Assembly: GCA_000720995.1 (NCBI GenBank)
Contig: JOEL01000033.1
Span: 1 to 64,000 of the forward strand
Origin: Streptomyces celluloflavus
GTDB lineage: Bacteria > Actinomycetota > Actinomycetes > Streptomycetales > Streptomycetaceae
Length of the DNA stretch: 64,000 bases
Direction of reading: 5' to 3'
The translations under genes and the position numbers were made by a program. This document shows, piece by piece, positions 59,571-64,000 of this stretch (positions are counted from its first letter, which is position 1; the number at the start of each line of letters is the position of its first letter). Under the pieces are notes generated by a model. It saw only the letters and a list, made by a program, of their open reading frames with translations. It made no database searches and was not told the origin of the DNA.

Positions 59571-61643
59571 ATGGCGCAGGACACCGGTGCTCCGGCCGTC
59601 CCCGGTGAGGGCCGGTCCCAGCGGACCGTCCTCGTCGCGATCGGCGCGCTGCTGCTCGGCTTGCTCATCGCGGCGCTCGACCAGACCATCGTTGCCACCG
59701 CGCTGCCCACGATCGTCAGCGATCTCGGCGGCCTCGACCACCTCTCCTGGGTCGTCACCGCCTACCTCCTGGCCTCGACCGCCGCGACCCCGCTGTGGGG
59801 CAAGCTCGGCGACCAGTACGGCCGCAAGAAGCTCTTCCAGACCGCCATCGTGATCTTCCTGATCGGCTCGGTGCTGTGCGGTATCGCGCGGAGCATGCCG
59901 GAACTGATCGCGTTCCGGGCGCTCCAGGGCCTGGGCGGCGGTGGCCTGATCGTGCTGTCGATGGCGATCGTCGGCGACATCGTGCCGCCCCGGGAACGCG
60001 GTAAGTACCAGGGCCTCTTCGGCGCGGTCTTCGGCGGTACGAGCGTCCTCGGGCCGCTCCTGGGCGGCCTGTTCGTGGACCAGCTCAGCTGGCGCTGGGT
60101 CTTCTACATCAACGTCCCCATCGGCGCCGTCGCCCTCGTCGTCATCGCCGCCGTGCTGCACATACCGGTGCACCGCACCCCGCACCGGATCGACTACCTC
60201 GGCACGGTCCTGATCGCCGCCGTCGCCGCGGCCCTGGTCCTGATGACCTCGCTCGGCGGGGTCACCTACCCGTGGGGCTCCTGGCAGATCGTGGGGCTCG
60301 GCATTCTGGGCCTCGTCCTGCTCGGCGCGTTCATCCTGGTCGAGCGCCGGGCCGCGGAACCCGTCCTGCCCCTGCGCCTCTTCAGGCTCCGCACCTTCTC
60401 GCTCACCGCCGTCATCGGCTTCGTCATCGGCTTCGCGATGTTCGGCTCGATGACGTATCTGCCGACGTTCCTCCAGGTCGTCCAGCGGGTCTCGCCGACG
60501 CTCTCCGGTGTGCACATGCTGCCGATGGTGCTCGGCATGCTGATCTCCTCCACCGGCTCCGGCCAGATCGTCAGCCGCACCGGCCGCTACAAGATCTTCC
60601 CGATCGCCGGCACCGCCGTCACGGTCATCGGCCTGCTCCTGCTGCACCAGCTCGAACCGGCCAGCGGTGTGGGCGTGATGAGCATCTACTTCTTCGTCTT
60701 CGGCTTCGGGCTCGGCCTGGTCATGCAGGTCCTGGTGCTCATCGTGCAGAACGCCGTCAGCTACCAGGACCTGGGCGTGGCCACCTCGGGCGCGACGTTC
60801 TTCCGCTCCATCGGTGCCTCGTTCGGCGTCTCCATCTTCGGCACGATCTTCGCCAACAAGCTCGGTCCCCGGATCGCGGACGCCCTGGTGGGACAGCCGC
60901 TGCCGCCCGGCATCACCCCGTCGAGGATCGCCCAGGATCCGCGGCTCGTCGGGCAGCTCCCGCCCGGACCGGCGGCCGGCGTGCTCAACGCCTACTCCAC
61001 CTCCATCACCGATGTCTTCCTCTACGCGGTCCCGGTCGTCCTCGTGGCCTTCGTGCTGGCCTGGTTCCTCAGGGAGGAACCGCTGCGCGGCAGCGTCACC
61101 GCGCCCGACACCTCCGAAGTGCTCTCCTCCAACCCCGTCGAACGCTCCTCCCGCGACGAATGCGCCCGTGCGCTGTCGCGGCTCGGCAGCCTGGAGGGCC
61201 GCAAACACGTCTACGAGAAGATCACCGAACGGGCCGGACTGGACCTCAAACCGGCCGCGAGCTGGCTGCTGCTGCGCATCCACCGCTACGGCTCGGTGGA
61301 ACCGGGCCTGCTCGCCGAGCGCACCATCGTGCCGCTCGGCGTGATATCCGAGGGCGTCCGCCAGATAGAGGAACGCGGCCTGGCCATACGGGAGGGGCTG
61401 CCGCTGGTGCTCACCGACAGCGGCCGGGCGACGGCGGCGCGGCTCTCGCTCGCCCGCCAGGAGTCGCTGGCGGCCATGCTGGGCGACTGGTGGACCGAGG
61501 AGCGTCCCACGGACCTGACCGAACTCGTCCAGGAGCTGTCGGCGGAGCTGTGCGGCTCGGACGAGGAGGAGCCGCACGACGGGGACGCCCGCCGCCACGC
61601 GCCACGCGCGCCGAACCCGCCCGGATCCCGCGAAATGAGGTGA
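59571..61643 (+). CDS. DHA2-family MFS drug exporter with a C-terminal winged-helix domain
   Basis: This is a 690-residue protein. Residues 1-510 form 14 membrane segments with [19 protein letters not shown] (TM1), [15 protein letters not shown] (motif A) and [19 protein letters not shown] (motif C region). Residues about 530-670 are soluble and resemble a MarR-type winged helix ([52 protein letters not shown]). The extra domain could sense substrate or bind DNA at the membrane. This long form is known in Streptomyces. The ATG has GGAAGAGAGGGAGA upstream. It converges with the GNAT gene 6 bp beyond its stop. Confidence 0.93.
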   Translation: MAQDTGAPAVPGEGRSQRTVLVAIGALLLGLLIAALDQTIVATALPTIVSDLGGLDHLSWVVTAYLLASTAATPLWGKLGDQYGRKKLFQTAIVIFLIGSVLCGIARSMPELIAFRALQGLGGGGLIVLSMAIVGDIVPPRERGKYQGLFGAVFGGTSVLGPLLGGLFVDQLSWRWVFYINVPIGAVALVVIAAVLHIPVHRTPHRIDYLGTVLIAAVAAALVLMTSLGGVTYPWGSWQIVGLGILGLVLLGAFILVERRAAEPVLPLRLFRLRTFSLTAVIGFVIGFAMFGSMTYLPTFLQVVQRVSPTLSGVHMLPMVLGMLISSTGSGQIVSRTGRYKIFPIAGTAVTVIGLLLLHQLEPASGVGVMSIYFFVFGFGLGLVMQVLVLIVQNAVSYQDLGVATSGATFFRSIGASFGVSIFGTIFANKLGPRIADALVGQPLPPGITPSRIAQDPRLVGQLPPGPAAGVLNAYSTSITDVFLYAVPVVLVAFVLAWFLREEPLRGSVTAPDTSEVLSSNPVERSSRDECARALSRLGSLEGRKHVYEKITERAGLDLKPAASWLLLRIHRYGSVEPGLLAERTIVPLGVISEGVRQIEERGLAIREGLPLVLTDSGRATAARLSLARQESLAAMLGDWWTEERPTDLTELVQELSAELCGSDEEEPHDGDARRHAPRAPNPPGSREMR

Positions 61644-61648
61644 GGCCG

Positions 61649-62254
61649 CTACCCCCGCCGCTCCCCGCCGGGCGTCCCCTGCCCGGTCCGCGATCCGGCC
61701 CGCACCGTGGTCTCCGCCCCGCGCTCGCCCCCGCTCTCCGGCGCGATCCGCTTCTCGAAGAAGATCTCCGCGTACGGGTCGTCGTGGTACGGAGCGATCT
61801 CCTGGTAGCCGTGCCGCCGGTACAGCGCGACGGCCTCCACCAGATCCAGCCGGGTGTCCAGCCGGATCCGCTCGGCACCCATCCCGGCCGCGGCCGTCTC
61901 GGCGGCGGCCAACAGCCCGCCCGCGCCGCCGAGTCCACGCCTGGCGGTCCGCAGGAACACCTGCTTGAGCTCCGCGGTCCGCGCGTCCAGCAGCCGCACC
62001 CCGGCGCACCCGGCCGCCACCCCGCCGTACCGGGCCACCAGCAGTACGCCATGGGGCGGCGCCAGGTGGCCGCTCGGATACTCCGCCAGGCCCTGCTCGA
62101 TCTCCGCCGCGGTCGAACGCCGCCCCTCGTGCAGCTCGTAGTAGCGGTCGGCGACCTCGGTGTAGTACTCGCGCAGCAGGTCCCACGCCGCCGGCGAGTC
62201 GAACGGCTCGGCGGAGACGGTCCAGGGGGGCGGCAGGGCGGCGGGGGCATTCAT
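61649..62254 (-). CDS. GNAT-family N-acetyltransferase
   Basis: This is a 201-residue acetyltransferase. The core runs YTEVADRYYELHEGRRSTAA, GVLLVARYGGVAAGCAGVRL, then ELKQVFLRTARRGLGGAGGL with the acetyl-CoA loop RRGLGGAGG, then DTRLDLVEAVALYRRHGYQE and PYHDDPYAEIFFEKRI. This pattern is common in small Streptomyces GNATs acting on unknown amines. The C-terminal 25 residues are polar and disordered. The ATG at 62254 lies in a plain context. It is transcribed toward the MFS gene. Confidence 0.9.
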   Translation of the reverse strand: MNAPAALPPPWTVSAEPFDSPAAWDLLREYYTEVADRYYELHEGRRSTAAEIEQGLAEYPSGHLAPPHGVLLVARYGGVAAGCAGVRLLDARTAELKQVFLRTARRGLGGAGGLLAAAETAAAGMGAERIRLDTRLDLVEAVALYRRHGYQEIAPYHDDPYAEIFFEKRIAPESGGERGAETTVRAGSRTGQGTPGGERRG

Positions 62255-62440
62255 GGCGACATTGTGGGCGGGGGCGAGGCGCCGCGGGCAAGCGGATTTC
62301 GGCGACCGGCCGCGACACCCGCTTCGAGATCACTCCCTCGCGGACGAAGTGGCCCCCCGGCCCTCGCGCGCCCGGCGGCCCCGGCCGCGGGCGGGCAGCG
62401 GACGAACGGGTGGCGCCGTGGCGGACCGCCGGGCATACAG

Positions 62441-62478
62441 CGGGCCGGGGCGGCGGGAAACCCTGCCACCCCGGCCCG
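62441..62478 (-). terminator. Terminator after the ABM monooxygenase gene
   Basis: CGGGCCGGGG (62441-62450) pairs with CCCCGGCCCG (62469-62478), and GGCGGG/CCCTGCC extends the stem around AAA. It lies 11 bp past the stop on the minus strand. Confidence 0.8.
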
Positions 62479-62489
62479 TCGTGAGGGGC

Positions 62490-62816
62490 TCAGCCCTGCT
62501 TGGGACCCGCCTGCTGGACGACCTCGAACGACCACAGCGTGGAGCCGGACGCGGCGGGCTTGGGACGCTCACCGCCCTCGCCACCACCCTGGTGGGCGGC
62601 CTTCATCGGGCCCTCCATCCACGCCTGGAAGGACGCCTCGTCGCGCCAGCGGGTGTAGACGAGGTACTGGTCGGTGCCCTCGACGGGCCGCAGCAGTTCG
62701 AACCACTCGAAGCCGTCGGAGCTTTCCACCGATCCGGCGCGCGCCCCGAACCGCTTCTCCAGGACCTCCCGCTGCTCGGCGGGGACGGTCAGTGCGTTGA
62801 TCTTCACGATGCTCAT
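62490..62816 (-). CDS. ABM-domain (antibiotic biosynthesis monooxygenase) protein
   Basis: This is a 108-residue dimeric alpha/beta-barrel protein. MSIVKINALTVPAEQREVLE begins the ABM fold, followed by FEWFELLRPVEGTDQYLVYT and RWRDEASFQAWMEGPMKAAH. Similar proteins in actinobacteria include MhuD/IsdG-like haem-degrading enzymes; here the Trp in TRWRDE and the His in KAAHQG are possible haem-site residues, which would favour haem degradation, but proof is lacking. The ATG at 62816 (or 62825) starts the fold; the longer frame is not conserved. Confidence 0.88.
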   Translation of the reverse strand: MSIVKINALTVPAEQREVLEKRFGARAGSVESSDGFEWFELLRPVEGTDQYLVYTRWRDEASFQAWMEGPMKAAHQGGGEGGERPKPAASGSTLWSFEVVQQAGPKQG

Positions 62817-63017
62817 GACGCCCATCGTGCCGTATGGGCGAAACGGATGCCGGACCGACGTCCTGATCCCGATCGTGCGTCTCGCGCGATAAGGGCCGGA
62901 CCTGAAATCCGCGTGCCGCACGGCCACGGAAGACACGCTTCGCCGTGCGGTGGAGAGAGGCAGGGCGGGGGCGTACCGGTTCGTCCGGAGCAGCGCCGCG
63001 GCGGGAGTTGAGCGCCG

Positions 63018-63090
63018 GGACCCGTAGCTCAGCAGCAGGAGCGCCCGATTGCCGATCGGGAGGCCGCCGGTTCGAGTTCGGCCGGGGGCA
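63018..63090 (+). tRNA. tRNA-like sequence, Gly(GCC) anticodon, acceptor imperfect; possible pseudo-tRNA
   Basis: A cloverleaf can be drawn. The D stem is GCTC/GAGC, anticodon stem CCCGA/TCGGG with loop TTGCCGA (anticodon GCC), and T stem GCCGG/TCGGC with loop TTCGAGT. The acceptor GGACCCG against CGGGGGC has mismatches at pairs 2-71 and 3-70. The D loop lacks the GG pair and no CCA is encoded. The 3' half resembles tRNAs with a GCCCCCG acceptor. It may be a degraded copy or a specialised tRNA. Confidence 0.45.
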
Positions 63091-63172
63091 TGTGCAGGCT
63101 CTCCGGCTGGACGTCAAAGTCCGTCAGGTGCGGGTGTGCTGTCGCGGTTTGGCCGGAGCATAAGGTGAAAGC

Positions 63173-63706
63173 GTGCAAACGATCGAATACCGTGCCACAT
63201 CCCGCGCATGGCAATGGGGCGCCGTGGCCTTCGTCGTCATCGGGGGGATACTCCCGACGTGTTTCCTGTTCTTCGGCCTCGGCTGGGATGAATACATCCG
63301 CGGAATGGGGGAGCCACGCAGTAGCGCGGCCAGGCAGTGGACCTTTCTCTGCACCGGGGGGCTGGTCATGCTGCCCGTCTCGCTCGTGGCCTACCGCCAC
63401 ACCGCCGGGCGGACATACGTCAGCGCCGAAGGAATCCGGACCAGGACCCTGCTACGGCGGCGCTTCATCCCCTGGCGCGACATCAAAAGCATCTATGTCG
63501 ATGACGACACCGATGTCAACTACGGCAGAGGCCACCGTGGTTCCACGTACCGGATCAGGCTGGACCTGGTGAATGGCACGTACGTCTGCTTGCCCGCACC
63601 TCTACGCCAGGATTTCGACTCCGACCTGGAGGCGGTAAAGGGCGAACTCATTCACCGCTGGAAAGCGGCGAATGCTTCGGTTCCGTCCGGCGAGTCGGGC
63701 AGTTAG
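63173..63706 (+). CDS. Small membrane protein with a PH-like (bPH) domain
   Basis: This is a 177-residue protein. Two hydrophobic segments at about 16-36 (GAVAFVVIGGILPTCFLFFG) and 56-74 (FLCTGGLVMLPVSLVAYRHT) are followed by a soluble beta-rich domain (TYVSAEGIRTRTLLRRRFIP, WRDIKSIYVDDDTDVNYGRG). The WRDI motif is typical of bacterial PH domains. The GTG at 63173 has AAGGTGAAAG upstream. The function is unknown; family members often modulate envelope stress or cell-wall factors. It lies alone beside the tRNA-like element. Confidence 0.8.
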   Translation: MQTIEYRATSRAWQWGAVAFVVIGGILPTCFLFFGLGWDEYIRGMGEPRSSAARQWTFLCTGGLVMLPVSLVAYRHTAGRTYVSAEGIRTRTLLRRRFIPWRDIKSIYVDDDTDVNYGRGHRGSTYRIRLDLVNGTYVCLPAPLRQDFDSDLEAVKGELIHRWKAANASVPSGESGS

Positions 63707-64000
63707 GGGCGGTCGGCGGCGGGCCGTCGATACGCCCGGAGGATTTCCATGTGCCGAGCTCATCCGCTGTGGGGAATGCGCAAGGGCCTGGGCCGGCTCG
63801 GCCTGGTATGGGAGCCGCCTGCGGGGCGGCGCGAGGCTGTGCGGGGTGTCCGGGGACGCGACCGGGCCGGCTTCGACCGGACGGCACAAGTTCGTGCAAG
63901 TCGATGGCGGGCTGCGGTGACCCAGGCGCAAGCTCGAATCAGCACAGGCATCCAGCCCCCCCGGTGGCCCGGCCCGCCGTCAGCCCACCGACCCGGCCCC
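63707..64000. other. Gene-free end of the window
   Basis: Frames here are rich in Arg/Ala/Pro and overlap on both strands, with no recognisable family and no good ribosome-binding site. No hairpin or repeat stands out. The region may hold the 5' part of a gene outside the window. Confidence 0.4.

Noticed and set aside
59481-62333. 950-residue minus-strand and overlapping 842-residue plus-strand frames
   Set aside because: Both are shadows of the MFS gene and its neighbours, with repetitive His/Glu/Asp or Arg/Pro composition and no domain.
1-64000. CRISPR arrays, insertion sequences or prophage genes
   Set aside because: Repeats found are short tandem arrays without spacers of CRISPR type, and no transposase, integrase or phage structural gene was recognised. 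The S74-like pair alone is not evidence of a phage.

Overview
The window is high-GC actinobacterial DNA and almost certainly comes from a Streptomyces chromosome. The evidence is strong G/C bias at third codon positions, many GTG starts, a homodimeric-type pyruvate dehydrogenase E1 (aceE), DUF1023, DUF3052, DUF4383 and DUF4429 proteins, NarL-type two-component pairs, and an aceE / DUF3052 / peroxiredoxin / terD / terD / DUF475 order like that of Streptomyces core genomes. Start sites below were chosen from ribosome-binding sites, gene overlaps and family lengths.

Layout. 1-10.5 kb: a degenerate tandem repeat, two DUF1023 serine hydrolases around a NarL-type histidine kinase/response regulator pair and a DUF4429 protein, a TetR regulator divergent from a drug-efflux MFS pump with two palindromic operators, and a secreted I36-type protein. 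10.6-15 kb: aceE, DUF3052 and an AhpE-like peroxiredoxin. 15-25 kb: a tellurium-resistance (Ter) stress module with two TerD proteins, a DUF475/TerC membrane protein, a TerA-like protein and a TerD with a Pro-rich tail, followed by a small biosynthetic set (CitE-like aldolase, a fused PRTase-TRSP-StiP protein, a HAD phosphatase). 25-31 kb: DedA, a second kinase/regulator pair, an O-methyltransferase, FmdB-type and DUF4383 proteins and a coiled-coil protein. 31.3-34.9 kb: tRNA-Val(UAC) followed by an accessory strip with a decayed nucleoside hydrolase, a decayed STAND NTPase fragment, palindromes, an S74-like chaperone domain split over two overlapping genes, and a 2-oxoglutarate/Fe(II) oxygenase.

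35-45 kb: a complete 3-hydroxyanthranilate meta-cleavage operon of eight genes, seven of the eight joined by 1-4 nt overlaps. It encodes 3-hydroxyanthranilate dioxygenase, ACMS decarboxylase, aminomuconate-semialdehyde dehydrogenase, a RidA-type deaminase, oxalocrotonate decarboxylase, oxopentenoate hydratase, HOA aldolase and acylating acetaldehyde dehydrogenase. A LysR regulator and an MHS-type transporter flank it. Together they would convert 3-hydroxyanthranilate to pyruvate and acetyl-CoA.

45-64 kb: esterase, DoxX, VOC, alpha/beta hydrolase and MarR genes (with a 37-bp nested operator), a methyltransferase, a universal stress protein with a DosR/DevR-like box, GNATs, DedA, a Cu/Zn-SOD-like secreted protein, a DoxX gene with an iron-box-like promoter, a secreted HNH nuclease, a UPF0014 permease, a GDT1/UPF0016 transporter with a structured leader, a HAD phosphatase behind a leader terminator, an MFS pump with a fused winged-helix tail, an ABM monooxygenase, a non-canonical tRNA-like sequence and a PH-domain membrane protein. 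I saw no CRISPR array, IS element or prophage.
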